Part shown: in pieces, positions 34,711 to 43,477 of the stretch
Layout of the letters: each line of letters opens with the position of its first letter
Position numbering within the stretch: position 1 is the first letter of the stretch
DNA from: JANNBN01 sp031430595
GTDB taxonomy: Bacteria > Actinomycetota > Acidimicrobiia > Acidimicrobiales > JANYDT01
Assembly: GCA_031430595.1 (NCBI GenBank)
Contig: JANPBU010000045.1
Coordinates: forward strand, 110,460-174,459
Reading direction: 5' to 3'
DNA: 64,000 bases
Translations under genes and position numbers: made by a program
Notes under the pieces: model-generated
Database searches by the model: none
Seen by the model: the letters and a program-made list of their open reading frames with translations, nothing else
What the model was told of the DNA's origin: nothing

Positions 34711-36326
34711 TCTCTTCACTTATGAACTCTCTGAACTCCGTGAACTCACTGGTAGCAGTGTCGCGATTTCCGTTTCAGGCACCGCCTGATCCGTCGCTAG
34801 TTCCGGCTACCACTGGCGGTGCAGAGTTGGTCACTCCAGCCATTGACTGGGTGAGTATCGCCCCGATTACCGTGCTTGTCGCTTCGGCGTTTGTATTGCT
34901 TGTCGCTTCAGCTTTGCTTCGAGACCGCTTACCGAAACCGTTCATGGTGGTTGGCACGGTTGCGACCGCCGTTGGTGCAGGGTTGGCCACCATTCCCCTA
35001 TGGAACCGCGTGACTGACGGAACCAACGCCACGACCATCGGATCCGCTATCTCTGTTGACGGTTTTGGCGTGTTCGTCACGGTTGCAATATGCGTATTCG
35101 TCGCCATCGCAGCGTTAATGGCAGACGACTATTTGCGGCGAGAAAAAATGGCACACCCCGAGTTCTTTGTGTTGATGTTGCTCTCTGCGGCTGGCGGGGT
35201 CGTAATGGCTGTTGCTAACGATTTGATCGTGCTGTTCCTTGGTCTCGAAATCTTGTCGATCGCGTTGTATGTGCTGGCCGGTTCGCACCCGAAACGCGAA
35301 GAGTCAAAAGAGTCGGCTTTGAAGTATTTCGTGCTCGGAGCGTTCTCGTCGGCTGTACTTCTTTATGGAATGGCCCTTGTGTACGGTGCGACCGGTTCAA
35401 CCAACCTGTCTGAGATTCGCGCTGGTGGTGGGCCGGTTCTGATTTCGAGCGACCCGATTTTGATAGCCGGTTTGGTGCTACTCATTGTTGGTCTTGGGTT
35501 CAAAGTTGCTGCGGTTCCATTTCATATGTGGACACCCGATGTGTATCAGGGTTCGCCAACCCCGGCGACAGCGTTTATGGCTGCCGTTGCTAAAGCAGCA
35601 GGTTTCGCTGGTCTGTTCCGCATCTTGGTGTCGGCACTTGGTTCAGAGTCAACCGATTGGCGTCCGATCATTTGGGTGATTGCGGTCATCACGATGTTGG
35701 TCGGTTCGATCCTCGCCGTTGTACAAACCGACGTGAAGCGAATGATGGCGTACTCATCGATTAGTCATGCGGGCTTCATTCTGATTGGCTTAGATTCCGC
35801 TGCTGGGCGAGTGCAGGAAAAGGGTGTCTCGTCGGCACTGTTTTATCTGTTCACATACGGTCTTATTGTCATTGGAAGCTTTACTGTGATCTCGATCGTT
35901 GCCGGAAGCGGCGATGCCGACCACAGCATCGATCGATTCAGTGGCCTTGGTCAACGTCGACCGGCCCTCGCCATTGTGTTTACGTTGTTCTTGCTCGCCC
36001 AAGCTGGCATCCCCGGGACTAGCGGGTTCATTGCCAAGTTCGGTGTGATCTCGGCCGCCGTCGATACGAAGAGCTATGCGATTGCCATCATTGCCATGTT
36101 GTGTGCGGTCATAGCTGCGAGCTTCTACCTACGAATCGTGATGCGCATGTTCACTGGTGAGGTAGCCGTCGATGGCTCTTCGGCCGCCGAAGTCGCTACT
36201 AGTGGTTCCGCCCTGCACATTTCGGCGGGGGCGTGGCTAGCAATCGCAATCTGTGCCGGTGCAACACTGCTGTTCGGGTTACTTCCGCAGCTGTTGCTTC
36301 ATTTCGCCGATCGGGCCTTTCTGTAA
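34707..36326 (+). CDS. nuoN: NADH-quinone oxidoreductase subunit N (first copy)
   Basis: Antiporter-like proton-pumping subunit, 539 residues. The TM5 Glu is Glu181 in FLGLEILSIALYVLAG; GFKVAAVPFHMWTPDVYQG and QTDVKRMMAYSSISHAGF are present. The N-terminal ~50 residues are polar and weakly conserved. It closes the first cluster; an inverted repeat follows at 36331-36348. Confidence 0.95.
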   Translation: MISSLMNSLNSVNSLVAVSRFPFQAPPDPSLVPATTGGAELVTPAIDWVSIAPITVLVASAFVLLVASALLRDRLPKPFMVVGTVATAVGAGLATIPLWNRVTDGTNATTIGSAISVDGFGVFVTVAICVFVAIAALMADDYLRREKMAHPEFFVLMLLSAAGGVVMAVANDLIVLFLGLEILSIALYVLAGSHPKREESKESALKYFVLGAFSSAVLLYGMALVYGATGSTNLSEIRAGGGPVLISSDPILIAGLVLLIVGLGFKVAAVPFHMWTPDVYQGSPTPATAFMAAVAKAAGFAGLFRILVSALGSESTDWRPIIWVIAVITMLVGSILAVVQTDVKRMMAYSSISHAGFILIGLDSAAGRVQEKGVSSALFYLFTYGLIVIGSFTVISIVAGSGDADHSIDRFSGLGQRRPALAIVFTLFLLAQAGIPGTSGFIAKFGVISAAVDTKSYAIAIIAMLCAVIAASFYLRIVMRMFTGEVAVDGSSAAEVATSGSALHISAGAWLAIAICAGATLLFGLLPQLLLHFADRAFL

Positions 36327-36330
36327 CCAA

Positions 36331-36348
36331 CGAGGTGTGTGAACCTCG
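36331..36348 (+). terminator. Short hairpin between the two nuo clusters
   Basis: CGAGGT and ACCTCG form a perfect 6-bp stem around a 6-base loop, five bases after the nuoN stop. Only a brief T-run (GGTTT) follows, so it would be a weak intrinsic terminator or just an attenuating or stabilising hairpin. It sits in the 61-base gap before the second nuoA. Confidence 0.35.
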
Positions 36349-36387
36349 GGTTTCCATGTTCGAGCGAAGAACGGGTAACCTCTGAGC

Positions 36388-36822
36388 GTGTCATTTATCA
36401 GCACTGCCAGCCCGGTACTTCTTGGCGGCGCTTCATCGAAGATTGCGGCCCCCGAGTACAGCGCGTATTTGCGCTCGTTCCTCACGATTACGTTCCTCGC
36501 CGGGGCAGCCGTGTTGCTCGTGGGCGGCACGTTGGCGCTCAGTCGACTGATTCGGCCTAAGAACCCGAACCGTGAAAAGTTGATGGCATACGAATCGGGG
36601 GTTGATCCGGTAGGAACCGTGTGGGCCCAGAGCCAGATTCGGTATTACATCTTCGCCTTGTTGTTCGTGATGTTCGACGTTGAAGCCGTGTTTCTCTTCC
36701 CATGGGCGCTTCGCCTTGAAGAATTCGGGTTGTTTGGTCTTATTGAAATGTTTGTCTTTGTGGGGATCCTGCTACTCGGCTTGGTTTACGCATGGCGTAA
36801 AGGGGTATTGCGGTGGGTTTAG
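36388..36822 (+). CDS. nuoA: NADH-quinone oxidoreductase subunit A (second copy)
   Basis: 144 residues with YESGVDPVGTVWAQSQIRYY, IFALLFVMFDVEAVFLFPWAL and LFGLIEMFVFVGILLLGLVYAWRKG. Compared with the first copy it lacks the polar C-terminal tail and has Ser in place of Cys in the loop motif (YESG against YECG). GTG start at 36388; stop overlaps the next gene. Confidence 0.94.
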   Translation: MSFISTASPVLLGGASSKIAAPEYSAYLRSFLTITFLAGAAVLLVGGTLALSRLIRPKNPNREKLMAYESGVDPVGTVWAQSQIRYYIFALLFVMFDVEAVFLFPWALRLEEFGLFGLIEMFVFVGILLLGLVYAWRKGVLRWV

Positions 36823-37328
36823 TCGATCGAGGGTTGCTAGACAAAAAAGGGGCCAAGCCGGTCACCTGGTTGCTCAACTACAGCCGAAAGTACTCGTTGT
36901 GGTGCTACCAATGGGGGCTTGCCTGTTGTGCTATCGAAATGGGCGCTGCATTCGGGTCGCCCCGCTATGACGTGATGCGCCTCGGGGTCATTCCCTTTCC
37001 GGCATCACCACGTCAAGCCGATCTGGTCGTTGTTTCCGGAACCGTTACCGACAAAATGGCCCCGGCCATCAAACGGTTGTACGAGCAGATGCCCGACCCG
37101 AAATACGTGATCTCCATGGGCTCGTGCGCGAACTGTGGCGGCCCATACTGGGATTCGTACTCGGTGACCAAGGGAATCGACCAAATCATCCCGGTCGACG
37201 TCTACATCCCCGGGTGTCCACCTCGCCCCGAAGCACTGCTTGAAGGCATTGTGTTGCTACAGGAACGCATCCAAAACGAAAACCTCGCCGAACGTTGGGC
37301 CGGCGAACCCATCTACGTTCAGGGCTAG
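36813..37328 (+). CDS. nuoB: NADH-quinone oxidoreductase subunit B (second copy)
   Basis: 171 residues with N2 ligands Cys38-Cys39 (GLACCAIEMG), Cys105 (GSCANCGGPYW) and Cys135 (YIPGCPPRPE). It differs clearly from the first copy, for example in the SCANCGGPYWDSY loop, so the two clusters are not a recent duplication. GTG start at 36813 overlaps the nuoA stop by ten bases. The rest of this cluster resumes only at 43478. Confidence 0.95.
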   Translation: MGLVDRGLLDKKGAKPVTWLLNYSRKYSLWCYQWGLACCAIEMGAAFGSPRYDVMRLGVIPFPASPRQADLVVVSGTVTDKMAPAIKRLYEQMPDPKYVISMGSCANCGGPYWDSYSVTKGIDQIIPVDVYIPGCPPRPEALLEGIVLLQERIQNENLAERWAGEPIYVQG

Positions 37329-37354
37329 ACCCGCCAAGTAGTAGTCGGCAACCG

Positions 37355-38290
37355 GTGAGTAAGCCCCGAATCATCCTTGACTGTGACCCGGGCATTGATG
37401 ACGCGTTTGCGATCGCCTTAGCTGTTCAACACTGCGATGTAATCGCGCTTACAACTGTCGGTGGAAACGTTGGGGTGGAGCACACCACCCGCAACGCTGG
37501 CAGCATGCTGGCACTGTTGGGGCGCACTGACATAGCGGTTCACGCCGGTGCTGATCATCCGCTGCGGGGCCCGGTGCCGCACCGGGCCGAGGCGTATCAC
37601 GGGCTAAACGGGTTAGGTGGCGCAGTGGTTCCTGAACCTGCGGCTCCGATTGCCTCCCACGATGCAGCGGCAGTCATCGTCGAGTTAGTTCGCGCGAACC
37701 CTGGTTGCTGGTTGGTCCCGACTGGTCCGTTGACCAACCTCGCGTTGGCGTTCCGGGCGGCGCCTGACCTCGCAGCGTTCCTTGCCGGTATTTCGTGGAT
37801 GGGCGGATCGACAACACACGGCAACGTGACTGCGTGCGCAGAATTCAATGCTTGGGTTGACCCAGAAGCAGCCGACGAGGTAATCCAGTATGTAAGTGCA
37901 CATAGTGTCAGAATCATTATGGCCGGATTGAACGTCACCCACGAAATCACCCTCAATGAAGCTGACGCTCAGGCATGGCGCGGCACACCCCGTGGCGATG
38001 TCTTCGCGGCGTTGCTCGATAGCTACCTCGTTCAGTATCGCCAGCAGTACACGTTGAAGGGTGCTGCGGTTCATGATTGCCTTGCCGTGATTGCGGTGAC
38101 GCATCCCGAACTCGTGACGTGCGTGTCACGCCATGTTTCGGTCGACCGTTCCGATGGCCCCAACCGTGGCCGTACCTCGATTGACGATCGCCCGCTGATC
38201 AACGGCCCAACACCAAACACTGAAGTAGTGATGGGCGCAAATGCTGCTGAGATCGTGCGCCTGGTAACTGAAGCGGTCAGCGGATGGTGA
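37355..38290 (+). CDS. Nucleoside hydrolase (IunH family)
   Basis: Hydrolyses the N-glycosidic bond of ribonucleosides to base and ribose. The Ca-binding signature LDCDPGIDDAFAI is at residues 8-20 (Asp9, Asp11, Asp15, Asp16), LTTVGGNVGVE follows, and AVHDCLAVIAV near the C-terminus supplies the HD pair. GTG 37355 gives 311 residues, the family length. It starts 26 bases after nuoB of the second cluster and is co-directional, but has no functional link to complex I and belongs to the block that splits that cluster. Confidence 0.92.
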   Translation: MSKPRIILDCDPGIDDAFAIALAVQHCDVIALTTVGGNVGVEHTTRNAGSMLALLGRTDIAVHAGADHPLRGPVPHRAEAYHGLNGLGGAVVPEPAAPIASHDAAAVIVELVRANPGCWLVPTGPLTNLALAFRAAPDLAAFLAGISWMGGSTTHGNVTACAEFNAWVDPEAADEVIQYVSAHSVRIIMAGLNVTHEITLNEADAQAWRGTPRGDVFAALLDSYLVQYRQQYTLKGAAVHDCLAVIAVTHPELVTCVSRHVSVDRSDGPNRGRTSIDDRPLINGPTPNTEVVMGANAAEIVRLVTEAVSGW

Positions 38291-38356
38291 ACTCCGTTCA
38301 CTGAACTGAGTTCTCGGTTGTGGAACCCAATAGGTAACGGGTACCGTCTAACGGGT

Positions 38357-39172
38357 ATGAAGAACATACGCACCTTCGCCACAATTGCCCTGATCGCCTC
38401 CGTCAGTGCTGGTTCGTTCGCGGCGGTGGCTGGTGCCTCGACCAAAGCCTCTTCGACCAAAGCCAAACAACCAAGAAGTAGTCAGCCGATTTTCGTGGCG
38501 ACGCGAGGAGGCGGGTTTGTTCCGTTTGGATTCGATCAGCGGGCGCTATCCGACCACATCATCACGGCCGATGGTCGTCATTATCAGCCGGGTGTCATAA
38601 CTCTCGAGTATCCGGGGCCAGCCCTGTATCCCGTTTTTGTAAGTCAGCTCAGCAAAAGCGAGCTTGCTGCTTTTGATAAGCGTGCGAAGAAAGCTGGGTT
38701 GAACCGAAAGTCAGTTGATTACGGTCTGCCGAACACCGCAGATGTTCCGGCGCTCGTGACAACCTACCGAGGCACGCAGCAGATTATGTTGTCGTGGGGC
38801 GTTGGGGAAGAGGGTTTGTCTAATGCTCAGCGTGCGAATCGGGCTGCTGTTAAGTCCGTTTTGGCCCCGTTAGAGAAACTGAACGGAAAACAGGTTGTGC
38901 CGACTGCGATTGTGTTGACGGCCCAAGCAGCGACCACCGATCAGCTTGCAGTGGATGGGCCGGTACCGACCATCATCGATTGGCCCGTCACCGCAAAACC
39001 GCTCGCTTCGGTTGGCCTCTGTTCCGTACTTTCCGGGTCGGAGGGCAAAGCCGCCGCTCTGCTTTTGACCAAGCAAAACGCCCTCACCCAGTATCGAAGC
39101 GACGGGAAGGTATTTAACGTGTTCGCCCGTATTTCGGTACCGGGTGATCGCGGCTGCGGCCAGCAACGCTGA
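38357..39172 (+). CDS. Exported protein of unknown function
   Basis: A 271-residue protein with a signal peptide (MKNIRTFATIALIASVSAG, cleavage probably after VAGAS) and a mature start rich in Ser/Lys/Thr. The body includes ATRGGGFVPFGFDQRAL, TADGRHYQPGVITLEYPGPA and a Cys pair near the C-terminus. This resembles an unnamed family of actinobacterial exported proteins with a GGFVP start and a PGPALP-like strand; I cannot name a function. It ends 6 bases before the convergent oxidoreductase gene. Confidence 0.65.
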   Translation: MKNIRTFATIALIASVSAGSFAAVAGASTKASSTKAKQPRSSQPIFVATRGGGFVPFGFDQRALSDHIITADGRHYQPGVITLEYPGPALYPVFVSQLSKSELAAFDKRAKKAGLNRKSVDYGLPNTADVPALVTTYRGTQQIMLSWGVGEEGLSNAQRANRAAVKSVLAPLEKLNGKQVVPTAIVLTAQAATTDQLAVDGPVPTIIDWPVTAKPLASVGLCSVLSGSEGKAAALLLTKQNALTQYRSDGKVFNVFARISVPGDRGCGQQR

Positions 39173-39178
39173 ACGACT

Positions 39179-41170
39179 TCAGATTCCGGCTACCTCAATG
39201 CGGGTGTCGTTGAAGCAGGCGCCGCCCGCCAGCGGCTCAACACCTCGGGGTATGAGGGCGTTCAAGCTCAGCCCGTCTTCATGGCCAAAAGATCGAGCCC
39301 AGTATCCCTTGGTAACCACTGCGACACCCGGGCGTACATCGTTCGTGACGTTCACGGTGAGTTCAATTCGGGCAAGGTCGTTGAACACGGCGACGCGCTG
39401 GCCGTCAACGATCAACCGTGCGGCCGCATCAGCAGTGTTGAGTTGCATAGCCGGAGCTTCGCCATATCGTTCGCCAAACATTGAGTTGATTGTCTTGTTG
39501 TTTGATGGTGATAACAGGGTGAGCGGGAACTTCGGTGTGTTGGGCATTGGTTCGTAAACCGGCGGTACGAGGTGAAACCGGCCGTCGGTATGACCCGGGA
39601 AAGTATCAACCATCTGCACGGCGGTACCAGCGGCCCGAGGCGTGCCGAAGGGCTGCGGAGCCGTGAGGAAAGCAGACATCGCTGCCGGGTCAGCGTTGAG
39701 ATCGAGACCAAAGTGTTTGCCCAGTTCGGCAAAGAATTCGGCGTTCGACTTGCTCGAGCCAACTCGGTCGATCACTGCCGGGAACGGCTGAACAACGAAT
39801 GAGCCGTAGGCATCGACGAGGTCGGCTGATTCGAAATGGGTCGTTGCCGGAAAGATCAGGTCGGCATACCGGCATGTATCAGTCATGACCTGTTCGTGAA
39901 CAACGGTGAACAGATCGTCACGGAGCAGGCCCGCCACCACAGTGGTTTGGTCGAGGTTCATTGCAACCGGGTTTGCGCCCTGAACAACCAACAGATCTAT
40001 ACGCATACTGTCATCGTTCGTGACGAGAACCTCACCGAGATCGTTTTGAGAAATCGAACGGCGACTACCTTGATAGTTGGAAGCAGTAAGCGCGCTGGTA
40101 TCTACCCCATTTCCGTTTCCTGTGGAATGCATTATCCCTGAACCTCGTTGCCCAAAGTGACCCATCAGTATCGGAAGGGCGAGGGCGCTCATAATGGCTG
40201 ACCCACCGTTGAAGTTGCGTTCCATGCCCCACCCAATACGAAGGGTGGCCGGTCGTGTTGTGGCCCATTCCTCAGCGAACGCAGCAACGTCTGAGGCATC
40301 GAGGCCCGTTACCTCAGCTGCCCGGCCGAGCGTCCACTCGTCGCAGCCTGCCAGAAACTCTGTAGCCCCAGTAGTATGCGCACTGATGAATGTCGGATCC
40401 AACAGGTTTTGGGTGCCAAGGTGCCGAGCAACCGCAGCGGCCAGCACACCGTCTGTTCCGGGTCGAAGCGCAAAGTGGCGGTGGGCGCGGCCCGCAATCG
40501 CAGTTCGGCGCGGATCGATAACGACCAGTTTCGCTCCGCCTTCGCGCACGGCCCGGTTGATCAGCGGAGGAAGGTGAGTATTCGATATGGTCGGGTTAGC
40601 CCCCCACACCACGATGTACTTCGCGTATTCGATATCGAGAGGGTCGGCACTCACCAATCCGCCGAGCACGATTCGTTTTGCGGCACCTATCGTTGCTGCA
40701 CAGATCGTGTGTTGCAGAACGGGAAGGCCAAGGTCGGCGCAGACCCGGTCGCCTAAGGAACTTCCCGCGAGTACCCCGGCCGAAGAGTTGTACAGATACG
40801 GAAGCACCCGGTCGCGTCCGTCTGGTTTCGAAAGCAACGTACGCAGACGATCGGCGAACATACCCATAGCCTCGTCCCAGGAAGCTTCGCGGAACTCGCC
40901 ACTTCCCTTCGGGCCGCTACGAATGAGCGGTGTCAAAATGCGATCATCGCCGTAAACACGTTCCGCATGATGTTTGACCTTTTGGCAGATGAACCCAGCA
41001 GTGAGCGCGTTGGCCGCTCGGTCTTTGGGTGTGGCGTCGACATTGATCAACCGGCCGTTGGTAACCGTGACGCTCAAACTGCAACCGTCAGGGCAGTCGA
41101 GCGGGCAGGCGGTGTCGAGGGTGATCGTGGTAGACGAAGTATGACTGGCCGGGGCGACGACGGTGGACAT
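39179..41170 (-). CDS. Molybdopterin-dependent oxidoreductase (DMSO reductase superfamily)
   Basis: 663 residues from ATG 41170 (MSTVVAPASH); a TTG seven codons upstream is the other option. An N-terminal [4Fe-4S] motif reads CPLDCPDGC with a fourth Cys in GFICQKVKHH. Further family segments are YLYNSSAGVLAG, IVVWGANPTISNTHLPP, AKLVVIDPRRTAIA, GWGMERNFNG, LVVQGANPVAMN and a C-terminal molybdopterin-dinucleotide domain (SPSNNKTINSMFGE). No Tat signal is seen, so it is probably cytoplasmic. The CPLDCPDGC subgroup has no settled substrate; partner subunits are absent here. Confidence 0.9.
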   Translation of the reverse strand: MSTVVAPASHTSSTTITLDTACPLDCPDGCSLSVTVTNGRLINVDATPKDRAANALTAGFICQKVKHHAERVYGDDRILTPLIRSGPKGSGEFREASWDEAMGMFADRLRTLLSKPDGRDRVLPYLYNSSAGVLAGSSLGDRVCADLGLPVLQHTICAATIGAAKRIVLGGLVSADPLDIEYAKYIVVWGANPTISNTHLPPLINRAVREGGAKLVVIDPRRTAIAGRAHRHFALRPGTDGVLAAAVARHLGTQNLLDPTFISAHTTGATEFLAGCDEWTLGRAAEVTGLDASDVAAFAEEWATTRPATLRIGWGMERNFNGGSAIMSALALPILMGHFGQRGSGIMHSTGNGNGVDTSALTASNYQGSRRSISQNDLGEVLVTNDDSMRIDLLVVQGANPVAMNLDQTTVVAGLLRDDLFTVVHEQVMTDTCRYADLIFPATTHFESADLVDAYGSFVVQPFPAVIDRVGSSKSNAEFFAELGKHFGLDLNADPAAMSAFLTAPQPFGTPRAAGTAVQMVDTFPGHTDGRFHLVPPVYEPMPNTPKFPLTLLSPSNNKTINSMFGERYGEAPAMQLNTADAAARLIVDGQRVAVFNDLARIELTVNVTNDVRPGVAVVTKGYWARSFGHEDGLSLNALIPRGVEPLAGGACFNDTRIEVAGI

Positions 41171-41253
41171 ACAACAGTCTCGCAGTTTCAAGCACCAGGT
41201 TCAGCTCAATTGTTTACCTTCTGGCGTCTACCTGCTCAGGCATACGAACCTTT

Positions 41254-41592
41254 TCAATCGCATTCGAGAGCAAAATCAATCGCAAGGCAGAGCTCATGTA
41301 TTCGCACATCGTTCAGGCGAGTGACGAATTGGCTCAACATTGATTTTGGAACAGTACGAAGGTTGTCAAACGACGCTGCACAACGCTCTCGCATTCCGTC
41401 TTCGATGTCGAGGGTGATTTCAGAGTCGATGGAACGCACGGTTCTGGTGATCGGGGCGACAACAACTCCGGCGAGCGCTTCGATGATTGAAGTTCGCGTC
41501 AGAACGAGAACCGGGCGTCGCCCCGTCAATTCGTCTTCCAACCACCAGATATCACCACGTTGCGGTCGACGCGGCGCTGCCTTTTTCACCAA
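41254..41592 (-). CDS. mazF: MazF/PemK-family endoribonuclease toxin
   Basis: 112 residues. The PemK/MazF fold signature is clear: RGDIWWLEDELTGRRPVLVLTR with the catalytic-site Arg, then VVVAPITRTVRS, and NLRTVPKSMLSQFV. Such toxins cleave mRNA at short sequences and are held inactive by the co-expressed antitoxin. Its start overlaps the antitoxin stop by seven bases. It lies inside the block that interrupts the second nuo cluster. Confidence 0.9.
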   Translation of the reverse strand: MVKKAAPRRPQRGDIWWLEDELTGRRPVLVLTRTSIIEALAGVVVAPITRTVRSIDSEITLDIEDGMRERCAASFDNLRTVPKSMLSQFVTRLNDVRIHELCLAIDFALECD

Positions 41593-41837
41593 GGCTCTTC
41601 AGCAATCAAGGCAAGGGCATCGGCGCGCATGGCTTGCTCGCCTCCCACAGAAATCGACGTCTTTGCCCAACTGTTTTGATGTTCGGCAACTCGATCTGAA
41701 AGTGATGGAGAACTCAAGACCGCGTCGAGGCCCTGGCGCACCGCATCAGCCCTGGAAGCGAAACGCTGCGGGATTTCCCGGTCAAGTTTGGCCAACAATT
41801 CATCGGGGAGACGAACGGCAATCTGAGAGGTTTGCAT
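41586..41837 (-). CDS. mazE: Ribbon-helix-helix antitoxin of the MazF pair
   Basis: 83 residues. The N-terminal QIAVRLPDELLAKLDREI is a ribbon-helix-helix strand-helix, followed by RFASRADAVRQGLDAVL; the acidic C-terminus would thread along the toxin. It lies directly upstream of the mazF-like gene and overlaps it. A TATACT hexamer ends 7 bases before the ATG and no Shine-Dalgarno is present, which suggests a leaderless transcript. Confidence 0.85.
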   Translation of the reverse strand: MQTSQIAVRLPDELLAKLDREIPQRFASRADAVRQGLDAVLSSPSLSDRVAEHQNSWAKTSISVGGEQAMRADALALIAEEPW

Positions 41838-41844
41838 ACCAGTC

Positions 41845-41850
41845 AGTATA
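41845..41850 (-). promoter_or_regulatory. -10 element of the mazEF pair, leaderless type
   Basis: On the minus strand TATACT lies 7 bases before the antitoxin ATG at 41837, so transcription would begin at or next to the start codon. TGGTAT occurs twice around it (a short direct repeat), which could be the antitoxin operator. Motif reading by eye. Confidence 0.4.
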
Positions 41851-41875
41851 CCAATCGACGCCCCGTGAAAGTTCG

Positions 41876-43336
41876 CTACACCTGGCGGTCTCGGGCCGTT
41901 GCGTTTTCGTTCGCTGTTTGGGTGCGAATAGCTGTTGTCACGCAGACTCGGTCGTCGGCCGTAGCTTCACGCCAGACAAAGCCAGCGACGCAGGTATCGG
42001 GCCCGTACTCGAAGAGCTTTCGGCTCGCAGCTGCCCCATTGTCGGCGGCCGCCGCCGTTCGAATGGCACCGGTAACGCAGACTCGATCGGTGGCCGATGC
42101 TTCGCGCCAGACAAAACCGGACTTGCACGCATCAGGCCCGTCTGGGCTGCTGACCCGTCGGCTCGCAGCCTGACTGTTGTCAGAAGCGGCTGCTGTTCGA
42201 AACGATGGGGTGACACAGACTCGATCGGTCGGCGATGCCTCGCGCCATACGTATCCGCTGATACAAGATTGTGGGCCTGATGCACCGGCGGAATCAACTC
42301 GTGAGGCTGCCGCAGCATTGTCTGATGCTGTTTGAGTACGAGTCGCGACGGTGACGCATACCTGATCACCTGCGAAGGCTTCGCGCCAGACGAAGCCAGC
42401 GATGCAGGTGTTTGGTCCGTATTCGAACAGTTTGCGTGAATTTGCGGCGTTGTTGTCTGTTTCTGTTTGGGCTCGGGTTGCCGGTGTCACACAAACCACG
42501 TCGCCAGCGAAGGCTTCGCGCCACACGAAACCTTCTTTGCAGGCGTTTGGCCCGCTTGGGCTGGAAACCCTTCTCGATGTAGCTGCTGCATTGTCGACGA
42601 TTGCTTGGGATGCGGAAACCTGCGTAACGCAAACGGTGTCGCTTGCAGTAGCAGCGCGTTTAACGAAACCAGGTTTGCAGGTTCCGACGGCAAGAGTCGT
42701 AGGTGGCAAAGCGGTGGTGGTCGGGGTCGGCGAAATCGTTGACGGCAAGGTTGTGGTGGTCGGAGTCACCACAGTCGTGGGTGCACTTACTGTCGTTGGC
42801 GTTGTTGGCGTTGTTGGCGTTGTTGTCGGCGTTGCGGCTGGCGCCTGCGTCGGTGTCGGGCTCACGACGACAGGTTGCGGAGGCTGAACCAGGGCACCCG
42901 TTGCGTTAAACGCGGCCGTGTAGGCAATGGCTTTCCCGCACGTTGCGACCTTGGTGGTTCGGCAGTTACGCAGAGACAACGTCAGGGTCGAGTTTGGTTT
43001 GATAGCCGCAATGATCAACGAGGCTGACCCACTGCGTGCTCTGACCGACTTCGTCACAGACGGTTTGGCGGCGATTTTCCACGTCATTCGAAAGATCGGC
43101 AATCGGCCAGCCACCCGAATTTTTAGACTGCTTTTGGAAACTGTTGCGCTCACAATGCAAGGAGCTGACGGTTCGGCGCACGCCACAGTTTGAGATTGAG
43201 CTGATGGTGCGCCAACCCCAAGGGCTGTGGTCAACGCACCCGTGAGAATGCACGCGGCCATCACCCCTCGAGCGCGTGAATAAGGACGAAACGAAACGCT
43301 TTGGAGCCGGGTATTTCTCATGCTTCCATCAAGCAC
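41876..43336 (-). CDS. Secreted protein with six ~46-residue Cys-containing repeats
   Basis: 486 residues: signal peptide (hydrophobic at about 25-40), a Cys-containing domain to residue ~145, a Pro/Thr/Val linker (151-215), then six tandem repeats starting at residues 220, 266, 311, 358, 404 and 449. Each reads C-x-x-G-F/Y-V-W-R-E-A, five residues, then V-C-V-T, ending D-N-x-A-A-x-S-R; the first is diverged (GFVKRAA). Each repeat has two Cys, suggesting one disulfide per unit. The repeat type occurs in other bacterial secreted proteins; its function is unknown. GTG 43336 or ATG 43321 may be the start. Confidence 0.8.
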   Translation of the reverse strand: MLDGSMRNTRLQSVSFRPYSRARGVMAACILTGALTTALGVGAPSAQSQTVACAEPSAPCIVSATVSKSSLKIRVAGRLPIFRMTWKIAAKPSVTKSVRARSGSASLIIAAIKPNSTLTLSLRNCRTTKVATCGKAIAYTAAFNATGALVQPPQPVVVSPTPTQAPAATPTTTPTTPTTPTTVSAPTTVVTPTTTTLPSTISPTPTTTALPPTTLAVGTCKPGFVKRAATASDTVCVTQVSASQAIVDNAAATSRRVSSPSGPNACKEGFVWREAFAGDVVCVTPATRAQTETDNNAANSRKLFEYGPNTCIAGFVWREAFAGDQVCVTVATRTQTASDNAAAASRVDSAGASGPQSCISGYVWREASPTDRVCVTPSFRTAAASDNSQAASRRVSSPDGPDACKSGFVWREASATDRVCVTGAIRTAAAADNGAAASRKLFEYGPDTCVAGFVWREATADDRVCVTTAIRTQTANENATARDRQV

Positions 43337-43477
43337 GCGTGCAAGCGAAAGTACATCGGTGAAGTCACTGATTGTCAGAGATCAATATGGCCAAGAGTTC
43401 TCAGGTCAGATCGGGGTTATCTCCTCGAACTTCTGGGGTCTTTGTGGCTGAGGCATTCCCTCGCCTAGTCTGTAGGA

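Noticed and set aside
40967..42280. A 437-codon plus-strand open frame
   Set aside because: It runs antisense through the molybdopterin oxidoreductase start, the MazEF-type pair and the repeat protein, all of which have recognised domains on the other strand.
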